DNA from: Okeania sp. KiyG1
GTDB taxonomy: Bacteria; Cyanobacteriota; Cyanobacteriia; Cyanobacteriales; Microcoleaceae
Reading direction: 5' to 3'
Assembly: GCF_014132355.1 (NCBI RefSeq)
Contig: NZ_BLZO01000117.1
Coordinates: forward strand, 1-64,000
DNA: 64,000 nt
In this document: positions 17,747 through 28,296 of the stretch, piece by piece
How the letters are laid out: each line of letters opens with the position of its first letter
How positions within the stretch are numbered: the first letter of the stretch is position 1
Program-made: the position numbers and the translations under genes
The notes under the pieces: model-generated
Databases searched by the model: none
Told to the model about the DNA's origin: nothing
What the model saw: the letters and a program-made list of their open reading frames with translations, nothing else

Positions 17747-19142
17747 TTGACATCCTCCCGACACTGCTCTTAGGAGACAGCGCGGGATTCCCTGACATTA
17801 CTGTTAGGGGCTTTCTGTTTCTTAGCACCCGCATAAACGAGATTTGCTCCCTTCAGGTCTTACGGTCGCTCCACAGACTGACACTGCGAGTCCCGCAGCC
17901 AAAATATTTATACTTGCGTTTATGTCGCGGTCATGGTGACTACTACATTCAGGACAATCCCACTCTCTAATATTTAGAGGTAATTTCTCCACTACATGAC
18001 CACAATTAGAGCAACGCTTAGAACTAGGGAAATACCTGTCAATCTTAATTAATTGACGACCGTACCACTCTGCTTTGTATTCTAATTGCCTAACTAATTC
18101 TCCCCAGTTGGCATCACTACCCACCCCTCTTGCTCCCCTCCCGGGAGGGGATGGGGGTGGGTTATGATTCTTGACCATGTTTTTTACCGCTAAATCTTCC
18201 ACTACAATCAATTGGTTTTCTTTGATTATTTGAGTGGTTAACTTATGGGTATAGTCTTCTCTTGAATCTTTAATCTTGGCGTGTATCCTAGCTACTTTCA
18301 GCCTGGCCTTTTGATAGTTATTAGACCCCTTGGTTTTTCTAGATAGATACTTCCCCGCTAACCTAAGTTTTTTGTGTAACTTGTTGAGGTTCTTTGGGTT
18401 GGCAATTTTTTCTCCATCACTGGTAGTAACTAAACTGGTAATTCCTAAATCAATTCCTATTTGTTTAGTTATTGGGTTCAGCTTTAAATCTCTAGGGTCA
18501 TTGACCCTAAGGGACACTGACCATCTGTTACTGGGGTCAAGTTTTACGGTAATTGTACTTGGTATACAGTTTTGAGGTATTTGCCTACTCCATCTTATAG
18601 GCAATGGTTCAGCACATTTAGCGATCTGAGACTTGACCATCTTTCCACTTAAATGCGGACTTTGTAAATTCTGCACTACCACCATGACGCTTTTTCTTAA
18701 AGTTGGGATATTTGGCACGTCCACTAAAAAAGTTAGTGTTTGCGCAGCATTCCGCAGGAAAAGCTGTTTGTAGATGTCTTAAACCTTGCTGTAGTGGAAC
18801 ACTACTGACTTGTGTGAGGAAATCTAAATCTTCTTGTTTTTTCCAGTTCGTCAGCATAGCAGAAGTTTGCTTATACCCTACTCGCTCTTTATTTTCATAC
18901 CAAGCTTGAGTTCTCGCAGCTAAAGCTTTATTGTAGATTAGGCGCACACAACCCAATGTTCTACGCAACAGGTTTTCCTGTTCTGGAGTAGGATAGAACC
19001 TAAACTTGTAAGCTTTTTCAACCATTTACTGCTTGCTAATTCTAGGTTTACATTCTAACATATTCTGTGTGAAACCGCAAAATTGATTGGCATTCCCATC
19101 CCTCCGCTCCCACAGGCCGGAGAGCGCGGGTATAAATGCCAA
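17747..19142 (-). mobile_element. IS200/IS605-type element with frameshifted tnpB
   Basis: The right end (17747 to about 17800) reads, on the minus strand, GGGAATCCCGCGCTGTCTCC then CGGGAGGATGTCAA, matching the element at 1-1326. The left end near 19085-19142 is an imperfect palindrome (GGCATTTATACCCGCGCTCT, with GGGATGGGAATGCC as the opposing arm). No tnpA. It separates the gene at 17251 from its usual neighbours at 19186 and 19639. The exact left boundary is uncertain. Confidence 0.8.
17822..19025 (-). pseudogene. tnpB of the element, one frameshift and two in-frame repeat insertions
   Basis: Full-length TnpB architecture. The N-terminal helix-turn-helix part begins VEKAYKFRFYPTPEQENLLR. 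Then come YNKALAARTQAWYE, RuvC-I IGIDLGITSLV, the linker IVVEDLAVKNMVKN, RuvC/zinc ribbon CSNCGHVVE ... CPECSSHHDRDINASINIL, and the C-terminus SVCGATVRPE. The frame breaks near 18625-18650 (DGQVSDR-stop versus IAKCAEPLPI). Two insertions are read in frame: FPAECCANT at 18735-18765, which is the family D repeat, and PPPSPPGRGARGVG at about 18120-18165, which is the CCCACCCC...AGGGG block (family G). The frameshift here is not in a homopolymer, so decay is real. Confidence 0.9.
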
Positions 19143-19185
19143 CATTTAGATAAAGAAGTCTTCTAGAAATATATTTATATTAAGT

Positions 19186-19533
19186 ATGTCAAACAAAAAA
19201 TCTGGACTATTTATCAGTGGTCTACTGCTAGGTTCAGCCATAGGTACATTAACAGGCTTATTAATAGCTCCTAGAACGGGCAAAAAAACAAGACAGTTAG
19301 TGAAAAAATCTGCATCAGCTATTCCTCAACTTGTAACAGACTTGTCTACCAGTGTCAAATTTCAAACAGACCGTTTTTCAGGATCTACTACTAATTCTTG
19401 GGAAGAAACTTTAGAAAGACTAAGAGAGGCGATCGCTGCTGGATTAGAAGCTAGTCAAAAAGAGAAAGAAATGTTATCTCAACTAGAACCAAAAAACTCT
19501 GAAGTTTCAGTAGTTATAAACAGGGAAAATTAA
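19186..19533 (+). CDS. YtxH-domain protein
   Basis: 115 aa. A Gly-rich hydrophobic N-terminus (FISGLLLGSAIGTLTGLLIA) followed by PRTGKKTRQLVKK is the YtxH signature. The rest is helical with an EETLERLREAIAAGLEASQ segment. YtxH proteins are small, membrane-associated and linked to general stress in other bacteria; their biochemical role is unknown. It is the first gene after the TnpB element and lies about 105 bp before the next gene on the same strand, likely co-transcribed. ATG start at 19186. Confidence 0.82.
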   Translation: MSNKKSGLFISGLLLGSAIGTLTGLLIAPRTGKKTRQLVKKSASAIPQLVTDLSTSVKFQTDRFSGSTTNSWEETLERLREAIAAGLEASQKEKEMLSQLEPKNSEVSVVINREN

Positions 19534-19638
19534 AACAATAAGCTTTTTTAATCTTAAAATACTCTACAATAGCGCTTATTATTGCTAATATTATCCAGGA
19601 ATAGGAAGTTATCATTCCCCTGTTTAGGCGAAATATTT

Positions 19639-20142
19639 GTGAACAACCCTTTGTTTTGGCTAGCATTGTCCCTTTTCCTGGTTGCATTGAGCCTCACTAC
19701 TGTATTAATTGTCACCTTACCTACAATGTTGGCATTAGCAAGAGCTGCTCGTAGTCTAGAAAAGTTAGCTGACATCCTAGCTCGTGAACTACCACCTACT
19801 TTAGAAGCAATTCGTCTCACTGGCTTAGAAATTAGTGAGTTAACTGATGATGTTAACGATAGTGTACAAAGTGCTGGAGAAATTGTTAAGCAAGTTGATC
19901 AAAGTCTTGGTAATGTTCGCCAACAAACCAAGGAAGTTCAAACTACAACAAAAAGTATTTTTACTGGTATTAAGGTAGCCTGGAAAACATTTAATTTAAA
20001 ACCAAAAACAAAAGAAAATACGGGGAGGCCATCAAAGCATTCTCTATCATCTTCTCATAAAAATGTCGCTCAAAGCCATCTCTACACAGATATTCCTCCT
20101 GCTTCTGCAACTGAGGATTCTACTTTAGATGATCAACCTTAG
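19639..20142 (+). CDS. DUF948-like membrane protein with coiled coil
   Basis: About 167 aa from the GTG at 19639 (VNNPLFWLALSLFLVALSLT). The frame is open further upstream but homology-like sequence begins here. One N-terminal membrane helix is followed by a long amphipathic region with repeated heptads (LARAARSLEKLADILARELP ... LTDDVNDSVQSAGEIVKQVD) and a polar Ser-rich tail. This resembles DUF948 proteins, which often accompany YtxH. Function unknown. It converges on argB, with a CAGGG/CCCTG stem near 20143-20163 that could terminate transcription. Confidence 0.72.
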   Translation: MNNPLFWLALSLFLVALSLTTVLIVTLPTMLALARAARSLEKLADILARELPPTLEAIRLTGLEISELTDDVNDSVQSAGEIVKQVDQSLGNVRQQTKEVQTTTKSIFTGIKVAWKTFNLKPKTKENTGRPSKHSLSSSHKNVAQSHLYTDIPPASATEDSTLDDQP

Positions 20143-20193
20143 ACAGGGAAATGTTTTTCCCCTGTTCCCTATTCCCTGTTCCCTGTTCCCTAG

Positions 20194-21093
20194 TTAAAAG
20201 TTATTAAGTCCCAAACTACTTACTATCATTGAACCAACTCCAGAATCTGTAAAGATTTCCTGTAAAAGTGTATGGGGAACTCGGCCATCAAGAATATGGG
20301 CAGCTCGAACTCCCTGAGCTAAACTCCGCACACAACAATTTACTTTCGGAATCATCCCACCAGATACAATTCCTTTTTCAATCAATTGTCTAGCTTCCTG
20401 GATATCTAACTTAACAATTAAACTATCTGGATTATGATAGTCTTCCAAAATTCCGGCTGTATCTGTAAGGAGAATCAACTTTTCTGCATCCATTGCAGCA
20501 GCAATTTCACCCGCAACAGTATCTGCATTAATATTGTAAGCTTGTCCTTTTTCATCTGCAGCTACACTAGATACTACGGGAATATAGCCATCATCAACTA
20601 GGGATTGTAAGATATCTATTTTGACGTTGCTGACTTCCCCAACAAAACCAATACCTTCTCTTCCTTCAGGACGTGCTTTTATTAAGTTCGCATCCTTGCC
20701 ACACAAACCCACGGCACGACCACCAGCTTGATTTATTAAAGAAACAATTTCTTTATTAACTTTTCCCACTAATACCATCTCTACTACTTCCATTGTGGGC
20801 GCATCAGTAACTCGCAAACCATCCTTAAATTGTGGTTCAATTCCTAATTTGCCCAACCAAGAGTTAATTTCAGGGCCACCACCATGAACCACAATTGGAC
20901 GTATACCCACACAAGATAGTAGTACAATGTCCCTAATTACTTTATCTTTGAGGTTACTATCTTTCATGGCCGCACCGCCATATTTGACGACTATTTTACG
21001 ACCTGCAAATTTTTGAATGTAAGGTAGTGCTTCACTGAGTACTTTGACTCGGTTGATTTCTGGCTGATTTTCAAAATCTGTACTTTTTAGCAT
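20194..21093 (-). CDS. argB: Acetylglutamate kinase
   Basis: 299 aa amino-acid kinase that phosphorylates N-acetylglutamate, the controlled step of arginine synthesis. Visible motifs: the phosphate loop [11 protein letters not shown] (34-44), [13 protein letters not shown], the substrate loop [41 protein letters not shown] and the C-terminal VSGGMIPKV. The N-terminal helix of about 25 residues is the type found in arginine-inhibited hexameric enzymes, which in cyanobacteria bind PII. Cytosolic. No other arg gene is adjacent. ATG start at 21093. Confidence 0.96.
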   Translation of the reverse strand: MLKSTDFENQPEINRVKVLSEALPYIQKFAGRKIVVKYGGAAMKDSNLKDKVIRDIVLLSCVGIRPIVVHGGGPEINSWLGKLGIEPQFKDGLRVTDAPTMEVVEMVLVGKVNKEIVSLINQAGGRAVGLCGKDANLIKARPEGREGIGFVGEVSNVKIDILQSLVDDGYIPVVSSVAADEKGQAYNINADTVAGEIAAAMDAEKLILLTDTAGILEDYHNPDSLIVKLDIQEARQLIEKGIVSGGMIPKVNCCVRSLAQGVRAAHILDGRVPHTLLQEIFTDSGVGSMIVSSLGLNNF

Positions 21094-21151
21094 AGACAGC
21101 TACTTTTTTGAATTTATAATTTTAACAATATCAATATATAGTTTATTTCAA

Positions 21152-21258
21152 TAGACATCTCCAAAAAAGAGGGAGTAGGGAGTAGGGAGTAGGGGGAAAG
21201 AATTGATAAATAAGAGTGTGATAATTGATTTAATTTTTTCTTATTGGAAATGTCTAAT
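21152..21258. repeat. Family N MITE
   Basis: Starts ATAGACATCTCCAAAAAAGA and ends TTATTGGAAATGTCTAA. Contains GGGAGTA heptamers. Sits between argB and mreD. Confidence 0.65.
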
Positions 21259-21281
21259 TTAAAACCTACTACTTAGTTATC

Positions 21282-21791
21282 TTAAGGTTTCCACAATTGA
21301 CTGAGAGGAAAATAAATAACAGGAGCCCAAAGACTACTAATAACAGCAGAACCCAAAGCAATTTGTTTGTGGTGCACCCAAATTTCTCCAAAGGTTTGAT
21401 TGCCCATTAATCCTAACTGAATTGCTATAAAAGTTTCTCCAATAATAGCCAGAATAAATGTTACTAAGGCTATGGAAATAAAATCTTCCTGAATAAAGCG
21501 TTGCTTCTGCAAAAATGCTGTTACAAATCCTGCAAAAACTAAAGGAATAATATGAGTGGGATAGGGTGCTGTGATGCTATCTTGAATTAATCCTAAAACT
21601 AAGCCGGCAACTAAAGCTTCTATAATTGAACTCTGGCTACTCCAAGCAACCACCCAAATTAATAACCAGTTAGGTCCTATGCCAAAAATCTCCATTCCTG
21701 GAATACGGGTGAACAATAATAATGCGCAAAGTAGTACAGAAGTAATAGTGATTAGTGATTTTAAAATAGTTTGCTGACGGATATTATACAT
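21282..21791 (-). CDS. mreD: Rod shape-determining protein MreD
   Basis: 169 aa polytopic membrane protein with five predicted hydrophobic segments. MreD is the third component of the MreBCD elongation scaffold at the cytoplasmic membrane. Recognisable features are PNWLLIWVVAWS, ALVAGLVLGLIQDSITAPYP with the conserved Gly/Asp, and HIIPLVFAGF. It lies downstream of mreC on the same strand but after a 760-bp spacer filled with a TTATCAG array, so co-transcription is doubtful. Confidence 0.87.
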   Translation of the reverse strand: MYNIRQQTILKSLITITSVLLCALLLFTRIPGMEIFGIGPNWLLIWVVAWSSQSSIIEALVAGLVLGLIQDSITAPYPTHIIPLVFAGFVTAFLQKQRFIQEDFISIALVTFILAIIGETFIAIQLGLMGNQTFGEIWVHHKQIALGSAVISSLWAPVIYFPLSQLWKP

Positions 21792-22550
<759 letters not shown>

Positions 22551-23306
22551 TTACTTGTCTGTTTCACCCTGTTTATTTTGATAAACAGTCACCCATTCCA
22601 AAGTATTAAGTGGTGCTGATAATTTAATCTGAGCTTGTGGAGCAGGACTATTATTCAAATTAATAGATTCAACTTTTCCAATAGCCAAACCTGCCGGGAA
22701 TAATTGACTATAAGCAGAAGTAGATACAACATCACCAACCTTAACATCAGGAAGATCGTTAAAAAATTCTAAGACAGCCAGATCGCCACCCTGACCCTTC
22801 ATAAAACCCATCTGACGACTGCGAATAATTCCTGCGCCAACTTTACTGGTAGGGTCACTCACTAATAATACCTGGCTAGTATGAGGTGTAACGCTAGTTA
22901 TTCTACCTACTACACCACCAGTTCCCATCACAATAAAATCTTTTTGAATACCATCTTTACTACCTCTTCCTAGAGTTACTTTTTCCCACCAATAGTCTGC
23001 ACTTCTACCCACTACTGGAGCTACTATTCCTTTTGTTTTTCTAGTTTTTGTATAATTCAAAAGTTGCTTGAGAGTATCATTTTGTTTCTCTAATTCTTGT
23101 AATTGAATTTCTAGTTCTTCTATACGAGCATTTACTAATACTTCTTGTTGAACAGGGCTAGGTTGAAATGGTAAACTAACCCAATGATAAATTTCAAAAA
23201 GTAAAGAACCTTGAGTTTGTCTAACCCAAAAAGCTGCACTTATTGCTACAATTAACAATGCAGCTTTTTTCATTATTTTTAAGCTTCGACGACGCAATGT
23301 TTGCAT
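22551..23306 (-). CDS. mreC: Rod shape-determining protein MreC
   Basis: 251 aa. A short basic cytoplasmic N-terminus and one transmembrane helix (AALLIVAISAAFWV) are followed by a coiled coil (NARIEELEIQLQELEKQNDT) and the periplasmic beta-domain: VVGRSADYWWEKVTLGRGSK, GTGGVVGRITSV, SQVLLVSDPTSKVGAGII, DVKVGDVVSTS. MreC links cytoplasmic MreB to periplasmic wall enzymes. The likely start is ATG at 23306; an ATG 10 residues in is also possible. A 900-bp repeat-rich spacer separates it from mreB. Confidence 0.94.
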   Translation of the reverse strand: MQTLRRRSLKIMKKAALLIVAISAAFWVRQTQGSLLFEIYHWVSLPFQPSPVQQEVLVNARIEELEIQLQELEKQNDTLKQLLNYTKTRKTKGIVAPVVGRSADYWWEKVTLGRGSKDGIQKDFIVMGTGGVVGRITSVTPHTSQVLLVSDPTSKVGAGIIRSRQMGFMKGQGGDLAVLEFFNDLPDVKVGDVVSTSAYSQLFPAGLAIGKVESINLNNSPAPQAQIKLSAPLNTLEWVTVYQNKQGETDK

Positions 23307-24202
23307 TGGTAAAACCTGAAAATTTGCTACTACTTTAAACTTTATTACTACTAATTTATATTCAAAACAGAAACTTCTGTATTCTGTATAAGGAGTCAGG
23401 AGTCAGGAGTCAGGAGTTAGGAGAAATAGGAATTTATAGAGGAGGTAGTCGGATATATTTGTCCCCTGATTTTTCTGCCCTTGTCTGCTCAAAATACTAA
23501 AATTCATGAGTTTCTGAGCAACCAAAAGTCTTGCACTTTTTTCGCTCCAAAAAGGCACTTGCTTTTATCTGTCAATGCTTTGATATTCGATCGGTAAGCC
23601 CTAACTAGCTAATATTTGATTATTGAAATCCCAATTAACTATGAGTTATTAGTAATCTTATTACTGAATCTCAAGATTTACTAATTCAAAGATACAGAGT
23701 TTTAAGGAAATAGGGAATAGGGAATAGGTAACAGGGAACAGGAAAAAGAGATTAAACTTGTATAGCAGTCGTAGGAAAGGTGAGGACATATTAAAAGCTT
23801 AAAATTCAGACAACGCCAGATTTTTGCTTCTTCCTTCTTCCTTCTTTCTTCTTTTTTTTCTTCTTTCTTTTGCTATACCTCACAATTATCAAAAGTTCTG
23901 TAAAATAATATATCCTTATGTTATTATCATCAGAACACTTTTAAGTAAGTTACTCAAATATAGCAGTAGCCACAAAAATTAGGAGTTATAAATAAAGACA
24001 AAACTAAGAAATACAAATAATTAACCTTCTAAATCCCTATAATTTTGCTATAAAATAGCAGAATTTTAGCTAGTAGAAGAGGGCGGGAATAACTAACCAG
24101 TTACAAAATCCTAAAAACCTTACTAAGTTAATACTTTTGACTTTTGACTTTTGACTTTTGACTTTTGACTTTTGACTTCCGCGTAGCGACACTAGCCGAA
24201 TT
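23307..24202. repeat. mreB-mreC spacer: partial family A element and heptamer arrays
   Basis: AGGAGTC heptamers (23392-23420), a degenerate family A element (about 23455-23607, ending GGTAAGCCCTAAC), GGGAATA heptamers, CTTCTTC heptamers (23825-23870) and TGACTTT heptamers (24134-24178). No gene. Confidence 0.7.
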
Positions 24203-25240
24203 TTAGCGAATTTGTCCACTAAAAACCCTTTCAAGTTGTTTAAAATTCTCCAAGACACGACCAGTACCCAATACTACGCAGGAAAGTGGATCTGCTGCAA
24301 TATGAGTGACAATTCCAGTTTCATGACTAATTAAAGTATCTATCCCTTTCAATAAAGCACCACCACCAGCTAGCATAATACCTCTATCTATAATATCTGC
24401 TGCTAATTCAGGAGGAGTACGTTCCAAAGTTCGCTTAACTGCCTCTACAATTATTGATAGAGGTTCTGTCATACTTTCTCTAGTCTCTGCAGATTTAACA
24501 GTAACAGTTCTGGGCAAACCTGATAATAAATGTAAACCCCTAACTTCCATTGTTACCTCATTGTCATCCTGAGTCGGATAAGCTGAACCCAATTTAATCT
24601 TGATATCTTCAGCAGTCCGCTCCCCTATTACCAAGTTATGGACTTTTTTCATATACTGAGTAATAGCATCATTCAATTCATCTCCAGCTACACGGACAGA
24701 CTCACTTAAAACTGTACCTTGTAAACTTAAAACAGCAACTTCTGTAGTCCCCCCGCCAATGTCCACAATCATATTACCTGTGGGTTCAGCCATAGGCAAC
24801 CCGGCACCAATAGCAGCAGCAACCGGTTCATCAATTAACCGTACCTCTCTCGCACCAGCATGAGCCGCAGCTTCCATTACAGCTCTTCTTTCTACACCAG
24901 TTACTCCACTCGGAATGCCAATTACAATTCTTGGAGATACCAAGGTTTTCCCTTCATGAACTTTTCTAATAAAATGCTTTAGCATTAATTCTGCTGTATC
25001 AAAATCAGCAATGACCCCATCCCGTAAAGGTCTGACCGCAATTACATTAGCTGGAGTTCGGCCCAGCATCCTTTTCGCTTCTTCCCCTACTGCTATAGAA
25101 GTTTTTTGCTCCTGGTCAATAGCTACCACAGATGGTTCTTGAAGAACAATACCTTTACCAGATATATATACAAGGGTATTTGCAGTACCCAAGTCAATTC
25201 CAATGTCCCTAGACAAAGAAAAACGATTTATCCAACCCAC
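24203..25240 (-). CDS. mreB: Rod shape-determining protein MreB (bacterial actin)
   Basis: 345 aa from the GTG at 25240 (VGWINRFSLSRDIGIDLGTA). A TTG 17 codons upstream is in frame, but the sequence between encodes a TGACTTT-type repeat, so I prefer the GTG. Actin-fold motifs are clear: phosphate-1 DIGIDLGTANTLVY, the VVAID segment, RPLRDGVIADF, RIVIGIPSGVTGVERRAV, EPVAAAIGAGLP, phosphate-2 MIVDIGGGTTEVAV and the adenosine motif IMLAGGGALLKGID. It polymerises on the membrane to guide side-wall synthesis with MreC and MreD. Confidence very high. Confidence 0.97.
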   Translation of the reverse strand: MGWINRFSLSRDIGIDLGTANTLVYISGKGIVLQEPSVVAIDQEQKTSIAVGEEAKRMLGRTPANVIAVRPLRDGVIADFDTAELMLKHFIRKVHEGKTLVSPRIVIGIPSGVTGVERRAVMEAAAHAGAREVRLIDEPVAAAIGAGLPMAEPTGNMIVDIGGGTTEVAVLSLQGTVLSESVRVAGDELNDAITQYMKKVHNLVIGERTAEDIKIKLGSAYPTQDDNEVTMEVRGLHLLSGLPRTVTVKSAETRESMTEPLSIIVEAVKRTLERTPPELAADIIDRGIMLAGGGALLKGIDTLISHETGIVTHIAADPLSCVVLGTGRVLENFKQLERVFSGQIR

Positions 25241-25467
25241 TGACTTTTGACCCCCAAAATTCAATCTTAAGTTTGTGTAATAATTTATCAATAAATATAG
25301 CTGAGGTTTTCTATTCTGTTTTTTCCCCTCAGTCTATCAGGACTATACAAGAATTGATGCAAGCAAATTTAACTGTCCCTGATTTTATAGTGCTACATGA
25401 TAAGGACAGAATCCGGAGGATGTGTTAGATTAGATCGGTTGTTGAATAATATGAAAAAACTTATTCT

Positions 25468-25554
25468 TGTCCTCATTGGGACATAGTAATAGACCGCGAC
25501 TTAAATGTCGCGATAAATATCAAAAATAGGGTGGCAGGGACCAGACTTCCTTAG
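25468..25554 (+). pseudogene. 3' fragment of a tnpB gene
   Basis: The frame reads CPHWDIVIDRDLNVAINIKN and stops at TAG 25552. This is the end of the TnpB zinc ribbon and the conserved DRDxNxAxNI motif. Nothing upstream matches, so only the C-terminal relic survives. Confidence 0.65.
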
Positions 25555-25895
25555 AGCTTCATGGCTCCCGACGGGATACCGGAGTTCATTAATTGATAAT
25601 TGATAATTGATAATTACCTCTGGTTTTAACCGCTACGGAATTGAATATAAGGAAATATTATTTCTTTTCTCTTGGTCTCATGGATATGGCGAGGAGACCT
25701 AGCCATCCCTCGACCGCTTTTTTCCCCTTAAAAGGGTCGGCTTTAAACCAGAATTATTTAATTATTAATTATTAATTATTCGGTAAGAAACGAGAAGCCC
25801 ACAATATAGCGTCAGCTTAGTGTGGGAGATGTCACTCTTTTTGAGATACTCTTGTAGATAATCAGGCTGGAATTTAATTTTTAATATATTTTTGT
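25555..25895. repeat. Gap with TTGATAA heptamers and family B copy 3
   Basis: Family B at about 25610-25786: hairpin ATGGCGAGGAGACCTAGCCAT, TTAAAAGGG, AATTATT heptamers, TCGGTAAG. Then about 100 bp of plain sequence before ssb. Confidence 0.7.
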
Positions 25896-26243
25896 ATGAG
25901 TCTAAATATTGTTACTTTGGTTGGCAGGGCTGGTGGAGACCCTAATGTTAAATATTTTGAGTCTGGTAGTGTGGTTTGTAATTTAACTTTGGCAGTAAAT
26001 CGTCGTTCTAGCAAGACTGACCAACCAGACTGGTTCAATTTAGAAATTTGGGATAGAACTGGAGAAATTGCTGCTGACTATGTTCGTAAAGGTAGTTTGA
26101 TAGGAGTAAAAGGTTCTCTCAAGTTTGATTACTGGCAAGACCGTAATACAGGGGCCAATCGCTCTAAACCAGTAATTAGAGTATACCAACTAGAATTATT
26201 AGGCTCTAAACGTGATGATGCACAAAGTTACGATGAGTTTTAA
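25896..26243 (+). CDS. ssb: Single-stranded DNA-binding protein
   Basis: 115 aa OB-fold protein (SLNIVTLVGRAGGDPNVKYF ... CNLTLAVNRR ... DWFNLEIWDRTGEIAADYVR ... GSLIGVKGSLKFDYWQD). It binds ssDNA during replication and repair, usually as a tetramer. It is short because the Gly/Pro linker is nearly absent; the C-terminus, DAQSYDEF, keeps acidic residues and a final Phe but is not the usual DDDIPF tip. This truncated form is known in cyanobacteria, where a longer SSB is often present too. ATG at 25896. Confidence 0.92.
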   Translation: MSLNIVTLVGRAGGDPNVKYFESGSVVCNLTLAVNRRSSKTDQPDWFNLEIWDRTGEIAADYVRKGSLIGVKGSLKFDYWQDRNTGANRSKPVIRVYQLELLGSKRDDAQSYDEF

Positions 26244-26976
26244 TTTGACAGGTTTTTGAGTTAGGAGTAGGGGAGTATTCAATAATTAATAATAGGACTT
26301 ATATTACGCAGATACGCTATATATAGCGCTCAAAACTATTGTCCAATAGTACTTTGACTCTATAAATAGTGCCTTTGCCTAAGTCCTGAATAATTAATAA
26401 TTAATTATTAATTATTACCTCTCCTTTAAAACGGATAAGATTGACTCAAAGGAAAATTTTTATTTTTATCTCCTTAGAGGTTGTCTGAGAAGTCCCATTT
26501 GCTACATCCAAGCCCCCACGCATCCCCCACGCATTGGGGGACTTTTAGAAGCAAATTGACTTTTCCCCCAAGGTTGGCTTGCTCGGTGGGCAAAATTCAG
26601 CATCAAAAACTTTTCAGATATCCTCTTAAAAAAGGAAGCTTTCAACCACAATTTTTCGGTAAATATCAGAATAATTAATATTAGCTGGAGTACTAATTAT
26701 CAAAAATGCGACCCTGCTTGTGTTAGTTAATTAATAATTGAAGCGCTACTTAAGTTAAGCATTAATGCATGGTAATTGATATTAGGAGTAGGGGATAGCC
26801 AAAAGACAAGTTGCCCCCCTTGAGCAAACTCCAATTTTACCGAAAAATTAAGGTTTAAAGTCTCTCCTTTCAGGGATAAAAAAAGGAAACAAGTTCTCTT
26901 GAATCAATCCTCTTTTTAAGAAGAGGTAATTATTAATTATTAATTATTAATTATTAATTATTTCCCTACTCCCCAG
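26244..26976. repeat. Gap with family F, family B (two) and family L copies
   Basis: Family F at 26293-26387; an expanded family B at about 26408-26660 holding a foreign insert with CCCACGCATCCCCCACGCAT; a diverged family L at 26676-26790; a degenerate family B at 26832-26932; ATTATTA heptamers up to 26960. The open frame at 26481-26678 is repeat sequence. Confidence 0.65.
26293..26387. repeat. Family F MITE, copy 2
   Basis: Begins TAGGACTTATATTACGCAGA and ends TTGCCTAAGTCCTG; aligns end to end with 16867-16957. Confidence 0.8.
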
Positions 26977-28294
26977 ATGTCTACTATGAGTGAGTCTACT
27001 CTAGAGGAAATTCTTAAATTAGCTATTCAGAAAGCTGAAGCTGTAGAAATTTACTATTTATCTACTCAGGAAACACCAATAAAATTTGAAAACAATTGTT
27101 TAAAGTCTCTACAAACTAAGGCTCAACAAGGAGTAGCTCTCAGATTAATTTATCAAGGTAGATTAGGTTTTGCTAGTTCTACAGATTTGACTAGAATTGA
27201 AGATTTAGTTGCAGCAGCAATTCACACAGCAAAAGTTAGTGATATTGCACAATTTCAATTTGCTTCTTCATACAATTTTAATTACCCAGAATTAGAGTGC
27301 AATTTACCTAAAGTTAATGAATTAATTAGCTCTGGTCAAGAAATTCTTGAAAAGATTCATGATTATAACCCCGATATTCTAGTCAATATAGACTTTAACA
27401 TTCAGAACAAAAAATATTAAAATTTTGACTAATACTGATGTTTTTGCTCAAAGGTTTAATCGGTTAGTTAATGTTAATATTTCCGGTAACTTAGTTCGGA
27501 ATGAAGACTTTCTCCAAATATCTACTTCAGATATCATAAGCGAGCTACCCTTAGATATCAATAAACTACTAGAAAAATTAATCCAAAAATATCAATGGGC
27601 AGAAAATTCAGCTAAGATTACTACTGGAAATTTTCCCGTATTTTTTACTCCCACAGCAGTAGGAAAGGCGATCGCTAGATTATTTAAAACTGTTTTATCT
27701 GGACAGCTTGTCGTACAAAAAGCTTCCCCTCTTACCCATAAAGTGGGAGAAACTATGTTCGACCCCCGCTTTACTCTCTTTGAAGACCCAAATATAGGGC
27801 CTGATGCTTGTTCCTTTGATGATGAAGGTATCCCAACTACGGTCAAGACTTTTATAGAAGCAGGCACTTTGAAAAGTTTCTATTGGGACCAACAATGGGC
27901 AGCTCGTGGTGGATGCAAGTCCACTGGCAATGGTTTCCGAGATGGACTATCTCAACCAACTCCTAGTTTAGTAAATTTGAGTATTAGTCCTGGGAAAGCT
28001 TCTGAAAAAGAATTGATTAGTAATATAAAAGAAGGTTTAATAGTGGACCGGGTATTAGGAGGGGGTCAATCTAATCAATTAGCAGGAGAATTTTCTGTCA
28101 ATTTAGATTTAGGTTATAAGGTAGAAAAAGGTGAAATAACGGGTAGAGTTAAGAATACAATGGTGGCAGGTAATGTTTTTGAAGCATTTCAAAATTTGGT
28201 AGATATAGGCAATTTTCCTGAATTAGTTGGTAATAGTTATTATTTGCCATGTATTGTATTTCAAAATTTAGGTGTAGCAACAAGGGAGGTTTAG
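26977..28294 (+). pseudogene. pmbA: PmbA/TldE-family protein, one frameshift in an A6 run
   Basis: TldD/TldE (PmbA) form a metalloprotease that processes modified peptides and toxins; TldE is the partner lacking the HExxxH zinc motif. No HExxxH is visible, so this is the PmbA/TldE type. The N-terminal part (AVEIYYLSTQETPIKFENN ... SLQTKAQQGVALRLI) stops at 27418-27420. The C-terminal part (SGNLVRNEDFL ... PVFFTPTAVGKAIARLFKTV ... MFDPRFTLFEDPNIGP ... DDEGIPTT) starts in another frame. Adding one A to the A6 at 27409-27414 restores a single ~438-codon gene. The stop at 28292-28294 lies 2 nt before the next start: an operon. Confidence 0.85.
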
Positions 28295-28296
28295 GT

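Noticed and set aside
25189-25291. Longer MreB N-terminus starting at TTG 25291
   Set aside because: The extra codons encode a TGACTTT-type repeat and have no counterpart in MreB; GTG at 25240 gives the usual length.
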